A DNA stretch of 64,000 bases from NCBI RefSeq assembly GCF_000763055.1, contig NZ_KN214134.1:452909-516908 (forward strand), read 5' to 3'. The stretch's first letter is position 1. Every line of letters begins with the position of its first letter. The translations under genes were made by a program, and so were the position numbers. This document shows, one piece after another, positions 8,335 to 18,183 of the stretch. The notes below the pieces were generated by a model, which did not search any database, was not told the DNA's origin, and worked only from the letters and a program-made list of their open reading frames with translations. The DNA comes from Collinsella sp. 4_8_47FAA (GTDB taxonomy: Bacteria > Actinomycetota > Coriobacteriia > Coriobacteriales > Coriobacteriaceae).

Positions 8335-8421
8335 ATGGACATCCTCATTCCCATCATCGGAGTCGTCTGCATTGGACTTCTTATCTATTACATCTACATT
8401 CTGATGAGGAGTGATTCGTAA
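8335..8421 (+). CDS. kdpF: KdpF small membrane subunit
   Basis: A 28-residue peptide starting MDILIPIIGVV and ending LMRSDS, essentially one hydrophobic helix. Such a peptide, directly before kdpA, is KdpF, which stabilises the K+-transporting KdpFABC ATPase in the membrane. An aaaggggcgg ribosome site lies upstream, and the stop is 3 bases before the kdpA start. It is too short for most gene finders and is supported by position, ribosome site and hydrophobicity rather than by conserved motifs. Confidence 0.8.
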   Translation: MDILIPIIGVVCIGLLIYYIYILMRSDS

Positions 8422-8424
8422 ACT

Positions 8425-10248
8425 ATGGACGCTGCGATTCAGTACATCTTGTACTTTGCCGTACTCGTCGTCCTGGCCGTTCCGCTCGGTCGGTTCATGG
8501 CCCATATCATGGATGGTGAGCATACGTTCCTGTCGCCTGTGATTGCTCCTGTGGAGCGTGGCGTCTATCGTCTGCTTCGCATCGACGCGGCAGAACAGAT
8601 GGGGTGTAGGCGCTATCTGGCGAGCGTGCTGGTCTTTTCGGGGATCGGCCTCGTGACTCTTGTGGCACTCCAGGCGCTTCAGTCCTTCTTGCCAGGCAAT
8701 CCCCAGCACCTGCCGGGTGTGTCATGGGACCTGTCGTTCAATACGGCTGCTTCCTTCATAACCAACACCAACTGGCAGTCCTACTCCGGTGAGACCACCC
8801 TGTCCTACCTTGTGCAGTTCATGGGTCTCACCGTGCAGAACTTCTTGTCCGCCGGCACCGGTATCGCGGTCATGTTCGCGCTGATCCGCGGCTTCCGTCA
8901 GGTCAAGGAGCAGGGTCTGGGTTCCTTCTGGGTCGACCTCACCCGCACCGTCCTGTATGTGCTCATCCCGCTGAACCTCGTGTTCGGCATCTGCCTGGCT
9001 GCCGGTGGCGTCATCTCCAACTTCCAGCCGGCTCAGAAGGCTGAGCTCGTAGAACCCGTCGCTGTTCAGCCTAATGCAGACGGCGGCTGGAGCGTCATCG
9101 ACGGCGCCCAGATCGAGGGCGACACGGTCAAGGTCGACGGCAAGGTTGTCGAGGGCGCGCGCGTGGTCACCGAGCAGTTCCTGCCCCAGGGTCCCGCGGC
9201 TCCTCAGGTCGCCATCAAGCAGTCCGGCACCAACGGCGGCGGCTTCTTCGGCGTGAACTCCGCCCATCCGTATGAGAACCCCAGTGCCTTCACCAACATC
9301 ATCGAGATGACCAGCCTGCTGCTGATCCCGGCCGCCTGTTGCTTCGCTTTCGGTATCGGCGTCAAGAACACCAAGCAGGGCAAGGCCATCTTTGCCGCCA
9401 TGTTCATCCTGCTGGTGATCTTCACCGGCATCATCGCCGTCAACGAGCATGCGGGCACCCCGCAGCTGGCCGATGGCGGAGCGGTCAATATCGAGATGAC
9501 CGACGGCCAGGCCGGCGGCAATATGGAGGGCAAGGAGAGCCGTTTCGGTATCGCCTCCTCTTCTACCTGGTCCGCTTTCACGACGGCTGCTTCCAACGGC
9601 TCGGTTAACTCCATGCACGACTCCTACACCCCGCTGGGCGGTTTTGTCCAGATGCTCCAGATTGCTCTGGGCGAGGTCGTCTTCGGCGGCGTGGGCTGCG
9701 GCCTGTACGGCATGATCGGCTTCGCCATCCTCACAGTGTTCATCGCCGGCCTCATGGTCGGACGCACGCCTGAGTTCCTGGGCAAGAAGATCGAGCCGGG
9801 CGAGATGCGCTGGGCAGTTGTCCTGTGCTTGGCAACTCCGTTTGCCATTCTGGTGTGCTCGGCCATCGCCTGCATGGTGCCCGGTCTTGCCGACCAGCTC
9901 AACAATGGTGGCGTGCACGGCTTCTCCGAGGCGCTGTATGCCTTCACCTCATGCGGCGGCAACAACGGCTCGGCGTTTGCAGGCATGAACTGCAACATTC
10001 CCTGGATCAACGTCATGCTCGGCCTCGAGATGCTGTTCGCCCGCTTCATGCCCATCATCGGTACGCTGGCTATCGCCGGCTCGCTGGCCAAGAAGGGCAA
10101 GGTCGCCGAGAGCGCCGGTACCCTGTCTACCACCAACGGCATGTTCGTATTCCTGCTCGTGTTCATCGTTCTGCTGATCGGTGCCCTGAGCTTCTTCCCG
10201 GCCCTGGCGCTTGGCCCCGTTGCCGAGTTCTTCCAGATGATTGCGTAA
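8425..10248 (+). CDS. kdpA: Potassium-transporting ATPase subunit A (KdpA)
   Basis: A 607-residue polytopic subunit that forms the K+ selectivity filter of KdpFABC. The family's conserved filter and loop motifs are visible: [10 protein letters not shown] near residue 112, [19 protein letters not shown] near 270, and a third [13 protein letters not shown] near 510. A periplasmic insert around 205-265 is longer than in E. coli KdpA (557 residues), which accounts for most of the extra length. It follows kdpF by 3 bases and is followed after 16 bases by kdpB, in one operon. Confidence 0.97.
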   Translation: MDAAIQYILYFAVLVVLAVPLGRFMAHIMDGEHTFLSPVIAPVERGVYRLLRIDAAEQMGCRRYLASVLVFSGIGLVTLVALQALQSFLPGNPQHLPGVSWDLSFNTAASFITNTNWQSYSGETTLSYLVQFMGLTVQNFLSAGTGIAVMFALIRGFRQVKEQGLGSFWVDLTRTVLYVLIPLNLVFGICLAAGGVISNFQPAQKAELVEPVAVQPNADGGWSVIDGAQIEGDTVKVDGKVVEGARVVTEQFLPQGPAAPQVAIKQSGTNGGGFFGVNSAHPYENPSAFTNIIEMTSLLLIPAACCFAFGIGVKNTKQGKAIFAAMFILLVIFTGIIAVNEHAGTPQLADGGAVNIEMTDGQAGGNMEGKESRFGIASSSTWSAFTTAASNGSVNSMHDSYTPLGGFVQMLQIALGEVVFGGVGCGLYGMIGFAILTVFIAGLMVGRTPEFLGKKIEPGEMRWAVVLCLATPFAILVCSAIACMVPGLADQLNNGGVHGFSEALYAFTSCGGNNGSAFAGMNCNIPWINVMLGLEMLFARFMPIIGTLAIAGSLAKKGKVAESAGTLSTTNGMFVFLLVFIVLLIGALSFFPALALGPVAEFFQMIA

Positions 10249-10264
10249 AGGAGGGCGCAGATTT

Positions 10265-12326
10265 ATGACTATGCAAAAAGACATGATGGGCCGCGCGGTC
10301 CGCGACTCGTTTGCCAAGCTGGATCCTCGCGTCCAGATTCAAAACCCGGTCATGTTCCTGGTGTGGCTTTCCGCCGTCATGACCTCCGTCCTGGCCGTCG
10401 CTTCCATTTTCGGTGTGCAGGACGCGGGTGTGCCCACCTACTATGTGGTCGCCATCGCGGTCATCCTGTGGCTTACCGACCTGTTCTCGAACTTCGCCGA
10501 GGCGCTTGCCGAGGGCCGCGGTAAGGCCCAGGCCGATTCCCTGCGTGCGGCCAAAAAGGATGTCGAGGCCCATCGCATCGAGTCCGTTGAGGACAAGGAG
10601 CACTTCACCGTCGTTCCCGGCACCGAGCTCACGCGCGGCGACCTGGTGATCGTACGCGCCGGCGAGCAGATTCCCGGCGACGGCGACGTCATCGAGGGCG
10701 CTGCTTCCGTTGACGAGTCCGCCATCACCGGCGAGTCCGCCCCCGTGGTCCGCGAGGCCGGCGGCGACCGCTCTGCCGTTACCGGCGGTACCACGGTACT
10801 GTCCGACTGGATCATCGTCAAGATCTCCAGTGAGCCCGGCCAGAGCTTCCTGGACAAGATGATCGCGATGGTCGAGGGTGCCGCGCGCAAGAAGACCCCT
10901 AACGAGATCGCTCTGGAGATCTTCCTGGTGGCCCTCTCCATCGTCTTTATCCTGGTCACGCTGGCCCTGTATTGTTACTCCTGCTTCTCGGTCGGTCTTA
11001 ACGACATGGACAACCCCACGGCCGTGACCACGCTCGTGGCGCTGCTCGTGTGCCTGGCTCCTACTACCATCGGCGCCCTTCTTTCCGCCATCGGCATCGC
11101 CGGCATGAGCCGTCTGAACGAGGCCAACGTGCTGGCCATGTCCGGCCGCGCCATCGAGGCCGCCGGCGACGTCGACATCCTCATGCTCGACAAGACCGGC
11201 ACCATCACCCTGGGTAACCGCCAAGCCGCCGAGTTCATCCCGGTCGACGGCATCGATCCCGCGGAGCTGGCCGATGCCGCCCAGCTTTCCTCGCTGGCCG
11301 ACGACGACCCCCGAAGGCCGTTCCATCGTCGTGCTCGCCAAGGAGCAGTTCGGTCTGCGCGGCCGCACACTCGAGGATAAGGGTATGGAGTTCATCCCCT
11401 TCACCGCGGCGACCCGCATGTCCGGTGTGAACTACGAGGGCAATGAGATCCGCAAGGGCGCTGCCGATTCCGTGCGCACCTATGTGGAGGCAGCCGGCGG
11501 CGTGTTCTCCCAGGAGTGCGACGAGGCCGTCGAGCGCATCGCCAAGGCCGGCGGCACCCCGCTGGTCGTGACCAAGAATTGCCGCGTGCTGGGCGTTGTG
11601 TACCTCAAGGACATCATCAAGTCCGGCGTTAAGGAGAAGTTCGCCGACCTGCGCAAGATGGGCATCAAGACCATCATGGTGACGGGCGACAACCCGCTCA
11701 CCGCCGCGGCAATCGCCGCCGAGGCCGGCGTTGACGACTTCCTGGCCGAGGCCACCCCTGAGGGCAAGCTCGAGAAGATCCGCGAGTTCCAGCGTGAGGG
11801 CCACCTGGTCGCCATGACCGGCGACGGCACCAACGACGCGCCGGCGCTGGCGCAGGCGGATGTCGCCGTGGCCATGAACACGGGAACCCAGGCTGCCAAG
11901 GAGGCCGGCAACATGGTCGACCTCGACTCCAGCCCCACCAAGCTCATCGATATCGTGCGTATCGGCAAGCAACTGCTCATGACCCGCGGCTCGCTCACGA
12001 CCTTCTCGGTCGCCAACGACGTCGCCAAGTATTTCGCCATCATCCCGGCGCTATTCTCGCCGATCTACCCCGGGTTGGACGCCCTCAACATCCTGGGGCT
12101 CACCAGCCCGTTGACTGCCGTGCTGTCCGCCATTATCTACAACGCGCTGGTCATCGTCGCGCTGATTCCTGCCGCCCTGAAAGGTGTGAAGTACCGCGAG
12201 CTTTCGTCCGGCCAGCTGCTGACCCACAACCTGCTGGTGTGGGGTCTGGGCGGTATCGTGGCGCCGTTCGTATTCATCAAGATTATCGACATGCTGCTGG
12301 CCTTGTTCGGCATTGGCATGATGTAG
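10265..12326 (+). pseudogene. kdpB: Potassium-transporting ATPase subunit B (kdpB), interrupted by one frameshift
   Basis: KdpB is the P-type ATPase subunit of the K+ pump. Two frames together give the whole 687-residue protein. The first (10265-11380) has TGESAPV and the phosphorylation motif DKTGT (about residue 307), and is collinear with KdpB up to SSLADD. The second frame resumes at TPEGRSIVV (from about 11307) and holds [14 protein letters not shown] and the C-terminal membrane helices to 12326. One extra base in the gacgacgaccccc stretch (11300-11312) breaks the frame. Flanking kdpF, A and C are intact. A sequencing error, a recent mutation or, less likely, ribosomal slippage could explain it. 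The start is ATG 10265. Confidence 0.9.
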
Positions 12327-12338
12327 ACGGAGGTTTGT

Positions 12339-12929
12339 ATGTTCAAAGGTGTTGCATCGCGCGCACTGGGCGTGTTCGCGCTGTTTACCGTTGTCTGCGG
12401 CCTGGGGTACACGCTTGTGGTGACCGGCGTCGCGCAGCTTGCGTTTCCGTACCAGGCGAACGGATCGCTTATTACGGTCGACGACAAGGTTGTGGGTTCC
12501 GAGCTCATCGGCCAGAACTTCGATGACGAAGCCCACATGTGGGGTCGTATCCAGAACGTGTCAATTGTCGAAGGCGAAGACGGCGAGCTCATGGCGTATG
12601 GTGCCCCGTCCAACCTGTCCCCGGCGAGTGAGGAGTATCGGCAGCTTGTGGACGCACGCGTGAAGAAGATCCGCGCCGCCAACCCCGATGCCGATATGGA
12701 CGCTGTGCCCGTCGACCTGGTGACGTGCTCGGGGTCCGGCCTCGACCCGGAGATCTCTCCGGATGCCGCCGAGTACCAGGTCCCGCGCCTTGCCAAGGCC
12801 ACGGGCAAAAGTGAGGACGAGGTGCGCGACATCATCGCCGCGTGCACCAAGGGCCGTTTCCTCGGCGTGTTCGGCGAGCCCACGGTCAACGTGCTCAAGG
12901 TGAACCTTATGCTGGACGGCGCGCTGTAG
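12339..12929 (+). CDS. kdpC: Potassium-transporting ATPase subunit C (KdpC)
   Basis: A 196-residue subunit with one N-terminal membrane helix (about residues 8-35, including FALFTVVCGLGYTLVVTGVAQ) and an extracytoplasmic domain. The family segments are visible: GSELIGQNF (residues 53-61), SGSGLDPEISPDAAEYQVPRLA near 130-150, and GEPTVNVLKVNLMLD at the end. KdpC helps K+ enter the KdpA filter. It starts 12 bases after kdpB with ATG at 12339 (acggaggtttgt before it). It is intact despite the upstream frameshift. Confidence 0.95.
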   Translation: MFKGVASRALGVFALFTVVCGLGYTLVVTGVAQLAFPYQANGSLITVDDKVVGSELIGQNFDDEAHMWGRIQNVSIVEGEDGELMAYGAPSNLSPASEEYRQLVDARVKKIRAANPDADMDAVPVDLVTCSGSGLDPEISPDAAEYQVPRLAKATGKSEDEVRDIIAACTKGRFLGVFGEPTVNVLKVNLMLDGAL

Positions 12930-12992
12930 GTGAGGGAGTGGCGGATGAGGGCATGACTGGCTATCTGAGCCCTCAATTCCACCCCGCCCATC

Positions 12993-13065
12993 AGTTGCGG
13001 TGAAATACGGACTGTCTTGGCTGTCAAAAGCCTCACCTACTCCGTATTCCACCGCAACTTTTTTG
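12993..13065. repeat. Intergenic palindrome, family A, copy 2
   Basis: Same element as 4576-4642: agttgcggtgaaatacgga (12993-13011) and tccgtattccaccgcaact (13041-13059), with near-identical loop sequence and a following T run. It lies after the kdp operon in the same orientation as copy 1. Confidence 0.85.
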
Positions 13066-13177
13066 TGAGGGTCGGGATTGAAGGTGGGGAGTGCGAGCGG
13101 GTACGGACGCGGCGGTTGCTGATACGATAAGTACGTTAGCAACTGCCGCCGAGCGGCTCAAACGAAAGGAACCCTGT

Positions 13178-15127
13178 ATGGAGTCATCCGCCTATCCGAT
13201 GCTCTTTAGCCCGATCAAGGTCGGTACGACCGAGGTCAAGAACCGCGTCTTTATGCCGCCGGTGTCCACGAACCTGGCCGATCATGGCTATGTGACCGAC
13301 GACTTGGTCGATCATTACCGTGCCCGTGCCAAGGGCGGCGTGGGCCTCATCATTACCGAGGTCGTGACAGTCGAGCCCACCTATACCTATCTGCCGGGTG
13401 ACATGTGCTGCTACGACGACACGTTTATCCCTGGCTGGGAAAAGCTCGCCGCGGCCGTCCACGAGTATGGCTGCAAGATCATGCCGCAGCTCTTCCACCC
13501 CGCCTACATGGCCTTTAACATTCCGGGCACGCCTCGCCTGATCGCTCCGTCCTTTGTGGGCCCGTCTTACGCCCGCGAGGCACCGCGCCCCATTACGGTC
13601 GATGAGATCCACGAGCTCACGCACCAGTTTGGCGACGCCGCCGTGCGTATGCAGAAGGCCGGTGTCGATGGCGTCGAGGTCCATGCGGCGCACGCCCACG
13701 GCATGCTCGGCGGTTTCTTGACCCCGCTCTATAACAAGCGTACCGATGAGTACGGCGGCTCGCTCGACGCCCGTATGCGCTTCCTGCTCGAGGTCATCGC
13801 CGAGATTCGCGAGCGCTGCGGCAAGGACTTTATCATCGACGTCCGTATCTCGGGCGACGAGTACACCGATGGCGGCCTGACCCTCAACGACATGATCTAC
13901 GTCTCGCGTCGCCTGGAGAAGGCCGGCGTCGACATGATTCATGTGTCGGGTGGTACCACCATCAAGCGCGGCTCCGCAATTCCCGCCGCCGGTACTCAGC
14001 AGGCCTCGCACGCCGCCTGCTCGCGCGAGATCAAAAAGCACGTCAACATTCCCGTTGCCACGGTCGGCCGCATTAACGAGGCATGGATTGCCGAGGAACT
14101 GATCGAGGACGGTGCTGCCGACATCTGCATGATGGGCCGCGCCAATCTGTGCGATGCCGAGTTCTGCAACAAGGCAGCCGCCGGCAACGCCGACGACATC
14201 CGCCCCTGCATTGGCTGCCTGCGCTGCCTGAACGGCATTATGTTTGGCAAGCGCATCTCCTGCACCGTCAACCCCGATGTTGAGCGCGACGAGGCCGGTT
14301 ACGAGCCTGCCGCCGAGGCCAAGAACGTACTGGTTGTGGGCGCTGGTCCTGCGGGCATGGAGGCAGCCTACATTGCCGCCAAGCGCGGCCACAACGTGGT
14401 GCTCGTGGATAAGCAGGACGAGCCGGGCGGCGAGATGCGCATCGCAGCCGTTCCGCCGGCAAAGCAGGAACTCACCCGTGTGATCAAGTATCAGTATCGT
14501 CGTCTGGCCGAGGCCGGCGTGAAGTGCGTATTTGGCACCGAGCTTACTGCCGAGGACATTCAGCGTGACTACGCCGGCTACGAGGTCGTCCTGGCCTATG
14601 GCGCCGAGCCCATCGCCCCGGCCTTCATGCAGGGATTTAAGCAGGTCATGACGGCTGACGACCTGTTGGGCGGCAAGGCTTTCCCGGGCAAGAAGATTGT
14701 CATCGTGGGCGGCGGCACCGTCGGTTGCGAGACGGCCGACTACCTGGCCCCGTTGGTCAACGATCTGTCGCCGGCCAATCGCGACGTCACCGTCATCGAG
14801 ATGACCAAGACGCTCGCCGCCAACGAGGGCGGCGCCGGTCGCGCGGTGCTCATCACGCGCATGCTCTCCAAGGGCGTTCACGTGCTGACCGAGGCCAAGG
14901 TGACCGAGATTACCGAGGATGCCATCAGCTACGAAAAGGACGGCGAGATCCACACCATCGCCGATGCCGATACGCTGGTACTTGCCATGGGCTATCGTCC
15001 CAATACCAAGTTGGCCGACGACCTTGCTGCAGCCGGCGTTACCACCCACGTGTTGGGCGATGCCAACAAGTGCGGCAACATCCGCGACGCCATCGGCGAT
15101 GGCTACAAGGTTGCTTGCGAGCTCTAG
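13178..15127 (+). CDS. NADH:flavin oxidoreductase, enoate / 2,4-dienoyl-CoA reductase type
   Basis: A 649-residue two-part flavoenzyme. The N-terminal Old Yellow Enzyme-like FMN barrel (about 1-340) has NRVFMPPVSTN and HAAHAHGML...YNKRTDEYGGSL. The middle has a 4Fe-4S cluster motif, CIGCLRC with a later Cys (about 345-365). The C-terminal part is a FAD/NAD(P) dinucleotide-binding fold, VVGAGPAGMEAAY (about 390) and IVGGGTVGCETADYLA. Such enzymes reduce activated C=C bonds in anaerobes (enoates, dienoyl-CoA, bile-acid and drug substrates). The substrate is not predictable. ATG 13178 follows gaaagga. It stands alone. Confidence 0.85.
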   Translation: MESSAYPMLFSPIKVGTTEVKNRVFMPPVSTNLADHGYVTDDLVDHYRARAKGGVGLIITEVVTVEPTYTYLPGDMCCYDDTFIPGWEKLAAAVHEYGCKIMPQLFHPAYMAFNIPGTPRLIAPSFVGPSYAREAPRPITVDEIHELTHQFGDAAVRMQKAGVDGVEVHAAHAHGMLGGFLTPLYNKRTDEYGGSLDARMRFLLEVIAEIRERCGKDFIIDVRISGDEYTDGGLTLNDMIYVSRRLEKAGVDMIHVSGGTTIKRGSAIPAAGTQQASHAACSREIKKHVNIPVATVGRINEAWIAEELIEDGAADICMMGRANLCDAEFCNKAAAGNADDIRPCIGCLRCLNGIMFGKRISCTVNPDVERDEAGYEPAAEAKNVLVVGAGPAGMEAAYIAAKRGHNVVLVDKQDEPGGEMRIAAVPPAKQELTRVIKYQYRRLAEAGVKCVFGTELTAEDIQRDYAGYEVVLAYGAEPIAPAFMQGFKQVMTADDLLGGKAFPGKKIVIVGGGTVGCETADYLAPLVNDLSPANRDVTVIEMTKTLAANEGGAGRAVLITRMLSKGVHVLTEAKVTEITEDAISYEKDGEIHTIADADTLVLAMGYRPNTKLADDLAAAGVTTHVLGDANKCGNIRDAIGDGYKVACEL

Positions 15128-15158
15128 TCAACCCCTTTGCACCATTCGATTGCAAAAA

Positions 15159-15201
15159 GCGGCGGCTGCCCTGTGTGTTGGGCAGCCGCCGCCTGCGTTT
15201 T
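15159..15201 (+). terminator. Terminator of the flavoenzyme gene
   Basis: Perfect 12-bp stem gcggcggctgcc / ggcagccgccgc, 10-base loop, then a T-rich tail. Confidence 0.85.
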
Positions 15202-15226
15202 GCCAAAGAAAGATTATTGTCGGGCC

Positions 15227-15600
15227 CTAAATGCCTTTTGTTTCTGCTCCCTCCGCAATCATGTTGCGGTTATACACCAGGTGCAGATACATCGCGTCGT
15301 GCGCGGCGGTGGGATCGCGCGAGGCGATGGCGTCGGCCACATCGCGGTGCGTGCGGATAGTTTCCTCGACGAGCTTTTTGCCGGTCACGTCGATAAAGAG
15401 GGGGACGGATGCCTTGAGCACGCCCATCAGGCGGGGAACGACGAGGTTTCCGGAGCTCTCGGCAATGGCATTGTGGAACGCGGTGTCGGCGGTGGAGTAA
15501 TCCTCACCGGCCTCGGCCAGGCGCTCGGATTCGTCGCAGAGCTCTTTGATACAGACGACCTGGTCGTTGGTTGCGTGCTCGGCCGCCATGCGTGCTATCT
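15227..15600 (-). pseudogene. GntR/FadR-family regulator remnant (FCD ligand domain only)
   Basis: The minus strand encodes most of an FCD domain, the effector-binding part of FadR-type GntR regulators: RMAAEHATND, then STADTAFHNAIAESSGN, and THRDVADAIASRDPTAAHDAMYLHL near the end. The winged-helix DNA-binding half is absent. Upstream of about 15600 this frame runs into antisense of a gntP fragment, so its first 40 residues are not part of the family. The gene appears cut by a deletion that also removed the 5' part of the divergent permease. Confidence 0.8.
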
Positions 15601-15602
15601 GC

Positions 15603-15767
15603 GGCGGTGCCACGGCCCTCTCGCACGTCAACGATGCCGGTTTTTGGATGTGCTCCTCGTTCCTGGAGATTGACGAGAAAACCACCCTCAAGTCCTGGAC
15701 CATTATGGAGACGCTCATCGGCCTTTCGGGTCTTGCCTGCGCCCTGGTGATTTCGTTCTTCGCCTAG
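15603..15767 (+). pseudogene. GntP-family gluconate permease remnant (last ~54 residues)
   Basis: From 15603 the plus strand encodes GGATALSHVNDAGFW, then LKSWTIMETLIGLSGLACALV, the last segment of a GntP-type gluconate:H+ symporter; the SHVNDAGFW signature is characteristic of that C-terminus. Everything before it is missing. It abuts the broken FCD regulator. With the dehydratase downstream, this was probably a sugar-acid uptake and breakdown locus. Confidence 0.75.
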
Positions 15768-15831
15768 TTCGCGTAGCTAAGCATCTTTTGCCGAGTGCAT
15801 CGCTCGGTACCCATTTACACCTGATTCATTA

Positions 15832-15850
15832 ACCAACGATTGGTACAACC
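15832..15850. promoter_or_regulatory. Candidate GntR-type operator before the dehydratase gene
   Basis: accaacgattggt (15832-15844) is a dyad with five-base arms, and it overlaps ttggtacaacc, which resembles GT-n-AC operators of FadR-type regulators. It lies 26 bases before the dehydratase start. The local regulator is broken; the intact FCD regulator at 24819-25511 could act instead. Confidence 0.35.
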
Positions 15851-15875
15851 GTTCAAATCAAAAGAGGAGAGCATC

Positions 15876-17654
15876 ATGGACGAGAAGACCAAGGCACAGA
15901 TTCAGCAGGAGGCAGCCGACCTGGTTGCCAAGCTGCAGCCGCGTTCCGGCAAGTTTCGCACCATCAGCCCCGAGATGGACCCGCTGCGTCTGGGCTCTGG
16001 CTGGTCCATCGAGGATCTGGACAAGCCGCAGGTCATTATCGAGTCGACGTTCGGCGACTCGCACCCGGGTTCTGCCGGCCTGTTTGAGCTGGTCGAGGAG
16101 GTCCGTGCTGGCGTTGCCGAGGCTGGCGGTCACGGTGCCCGTTACTTCTGCACCGATATCTGCGATGGCGAGGCACAGGGCCACGACGGCATCAACTACT
16201 CGCTGCCCAGCCGCGACATGATCGCCAACATGATCGAGATCCATGCCAAGGCCACCCCGTTCGACGCCGGTGTCTTTGTCGCCAGCTGCGATAAGGGCCT
16301 GCCTGCGAACCTCATGGCCATGGGCCGCATCAACATCCCCTCCATCGTCGTTACCGGCGGTGTCATGGATGCCGGTCCCGATTTGTTGACCCTGGAACAG
16401 CTCGGCGCGATTTCTGCCCGCTACGAGCGCGGCGAGATCTCCCGCGAGGAGCTTGAGTTTGCCAAGCACAACGCATGCCCCAGCTGCGGTGCCTGCTCGT
16501 TTATGGGCACCGCGTCGACCATGCAGGTTACCGCCGAGGCCCTGGGCCTTATGCTCCCCGGCACGGCCCTGCTGCCCGCAACCAGCTCCGATCTGCGTGA
16601 GTTTGCGCGCGAGGCCGGCCGTCAGTCCGTGTGGCTCTCCGAACACAACCTGTGCCCGCGCGACATCGTGACCAAGGAGTCCTTCGAGAACCTCATTATG
16701 GTCCACGGTGCCATTTCGGGCTCCACCAACTCGCTGCTGCATATCCCCGCGATTGCCCGCGAGTTTGGCATCGAGATGTCCGCCGACGACTTCGATCGCC
16801 TGCACCGTGGCGCCCACTACCTGCTCAACGTTCGCCCCGCAGGTGAGTGGCCGGCGCAGTTCTTCTACTATGCGGGCGGCGTGCCGCGCATCATGGAGGA
16901 GATCAAGTCGATGCTCCACCTCGATGTCATGACCGTCACCGGCAAGACCCTCGGCGAAAACCTCGAGGACCTTAAGAACAACGGTTACTACGAGAAGTGC
17001 GGCCGCTACCTGGAGAAGTGGAACCTCAAGCGCGAGGACATCATTCGCCCGTTTGACCAGGCCTTTGGTACCGACGGCTCCATCGCCATCCTCCACGGCA
17101 ACCTTGCTCCCGAGGGCGCCGTCGTCAAGCACACGGTTGTTCCGCGCGAGATGTTCCAGGCCACGCTTAAGGCGCGTCCGTTCGACTGCGAGGAGGACGC
17201 TATCCACGCCGTCCTGACGCACGAGGTCAAGCCCGGCGACGCCGTCATCATTCGCTATGAGGGCCCCAAGGGTTCCGGTATGCCCGAGATGTTCTACACC
17301 ACCGAGGCTATCGCCAGCGATCCCGAGCTGGGTGCGAGCATTGCCCTTATCACCGATGGCCGCTTCTCCGGCGCCTCCAAGGGCCCGGCTATCGGTCACG
17401 TTTCGCCCGAGGCTGCCGTGGGCGGCCCGATTGCCCTGATCGAGGAGGGCGACCTTATCCAGATCAACATCCCCGAGCGCTCGCTGTCTATTGTGGGCAT
17501 CGCCGGCAAGGAGATGGAGCCGGCCGAGATCGATGCCGTCCTGGCCGAGCGCCGAGCCGCTTGGAAGCCCAAGGCTAATCGCTATACCTCCGGCACGCTC
17601 AAGTTCTTTACCGAGCATGCAGTTTCCGCCATTCAGGGTGGCTACATGGAGTAG
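15876..17654 (+). CDS. IlvD/Edd-family dehydratase (sugar-acid dehydratase likely)
   Basis: A 592-residue Fe-S dehydratase of the IlvD/Edd family, which removes water from dihydroxy acids. Motifs are FGDSHPGSAG (about 59-68), DICDGEAQGHDGINYSLPSRD, the cluster cysteines in ASCDKGLPANLMAMG and CPSCGACSFMGTAST, and GRFSGASKGPAIGHVSPEA near the C-terminus. The family contains IlvD (branched amino acids), phosphogluconate dehydratase and aldonate dehydratases. Context, a gntP remnant, an FCD regulator remnant and KDG kinase and KDPG aldolase elsewhere in the window, favours a sugar-acid substrate. ATG 15876 follows agaggaga. No ilv genes are adjacent. Confidence 0.8.
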   Translation: MDEKTKAQIQQEAADLVAKLQPRSGKFRTISPEMDPLRLGSGWSIEDLDKPQVIIESTFGDSHPGSAGLFELVEEVRAGVAEAGGHGARYFCTDICDGEAQGHDGINYSLPSRDMIANMIEIHAKATPFDAGVFVASCDKGLPANLMAMGRINIPSIVVTGGVMDAGPDLLTLEQLGAISARYERGEISREELEFAKHNACPSCGACSFMGTASTMQVTAEALGLMLPGTALLPATSSDLREFAREAGRQSVWLSEHNLCPRDIVTKESFENLIMVHGAISGSTNSLLHIPAIAREFGIEMSADDFDRLHRGAHYLLNVRPAGEWPAQFFYYAGGVPRIMEEIKSMLHLDVMTVTGKTLGENLEDLKNNGYYEKCGRYLEKWNLKREDIIRPFDQAFGTDGSIAILHGNLAPEGAVVKHTVVPREMFQATLKARPFDCEEDAIHAVLTHEVKPGDAVIIRYEGPKGSGMPEMFYTTEAIASDPELGASIALITDGRFSGASKGPAIGHVSPEAAVGGPIALIEEGDLIQINIPERSLSIVGIAGKEMEPAEIDAVLAERRAAWKPKANRYTSGTLKFFTEHAVSAIQGGYME

Positions 17655-17781
17655 CGCCCATGCGCATCAAATATCTCCTCTCATAGATGTGCGGCACAAA
17701 GAGCCCCGAGCCACGTCACCGGGGCGCGTTGTTCAGCGCCGCCGGGGCGCTCCACTCAAACGACAAGAGACGTCTTACGCA

Positions 17782-17830
17782 AGCGCCCGCGTCCGTGGAT
17801 AAAACCACGGGCGTGGGCGCTTCGCTTTAT
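17782..17830. terminator. Bidirectional terminator hairpin
   Basis: Perfect 17-bp stem from 17782-17798 and 17805-17821 (agcgcccgcg... / ...cgtgggcgct) with a 6-base loop, between convergent genes; a T-rich tail follows on the plus side. Confidence 0.8.
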
Positions 17831-17841
17831 TCCCAGCCGCT

Positions 17842-18183
17842 TTATTCCCAGCCCTTCCACACGTCAGGCTCGTAGCCAACGGTTGCCTGGCGGCCGTTGC
17901 GAACGATGGGCTCACGAAGAATCTGCTGGTTATCGAGCACCTTTTCGAATTTCTGGTCGGCAGCAAGATACTGTACGAGCGCAACCGTGTCGGCATCTTT
18001 CGCCTTTGGATCGATCACAGCGTCGATCCCGCCGACGGCGCGCGCCACGCTTTCGAGCTCGCCTTTGCTCATCCCCTTTTCCTTCAAGTCGATGAACTGG
18101 AACTTCACACGACGTTCCTTGAAATAGCGCTGCGCCTTCTTAGTATCGAAGCTTTTCTTCGTGCCGAATATCTGGATGTTCAT
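17842..18183 (-). CDS. ArsC/Spx-like thioredoxin-fold protein without cysteine
   Basis: A 113-residue protein with the fold of the ArsC/Spx/YffB group: N-terminal strand MNIQIFGTKKSFDTKKAQRYF, then VKFQFIDLKEKGMSKGEL, and the closing IVRNGRQATVGYEPDVW. The group normally has a catalytic Cys right after the first strand (as in GIKNCDT or CSTCRKA). Here the place reads KKSFDTKKA, and the protein has no cysteine at all, so redox or arsenate reductase activity is unlikely. An Spx-like role in binding RNA polymerase or another partner is possible but unproven. It is convergent with the dehydratase gene. Confidence 0.75.
   Translation of the reverse strand: MNIQIFGTKKSFDTKKAQRYFKERRVKFQFIDLKEKGMSKGELESVARAVGGIDAVIDPKAKDADTVALVQYLAADQKFEKVLDNQQILREPIVRNGRQATVGYEPDVWKGWE

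Noticed and set aside
11296-11315. Programmed frameshifting in kdpB
   Set aside because: There is no clear slippery heptamer and no downstream hairpin that I can see, and KdpB is not known to need it; a mutation or sequencing error is simpler.
15227-15718. An intact 163-residue regulator
   Set aside because: The first 40 residues are antisense to a gntP fragment and no DNA-binding domain exists, so it is a remnant.
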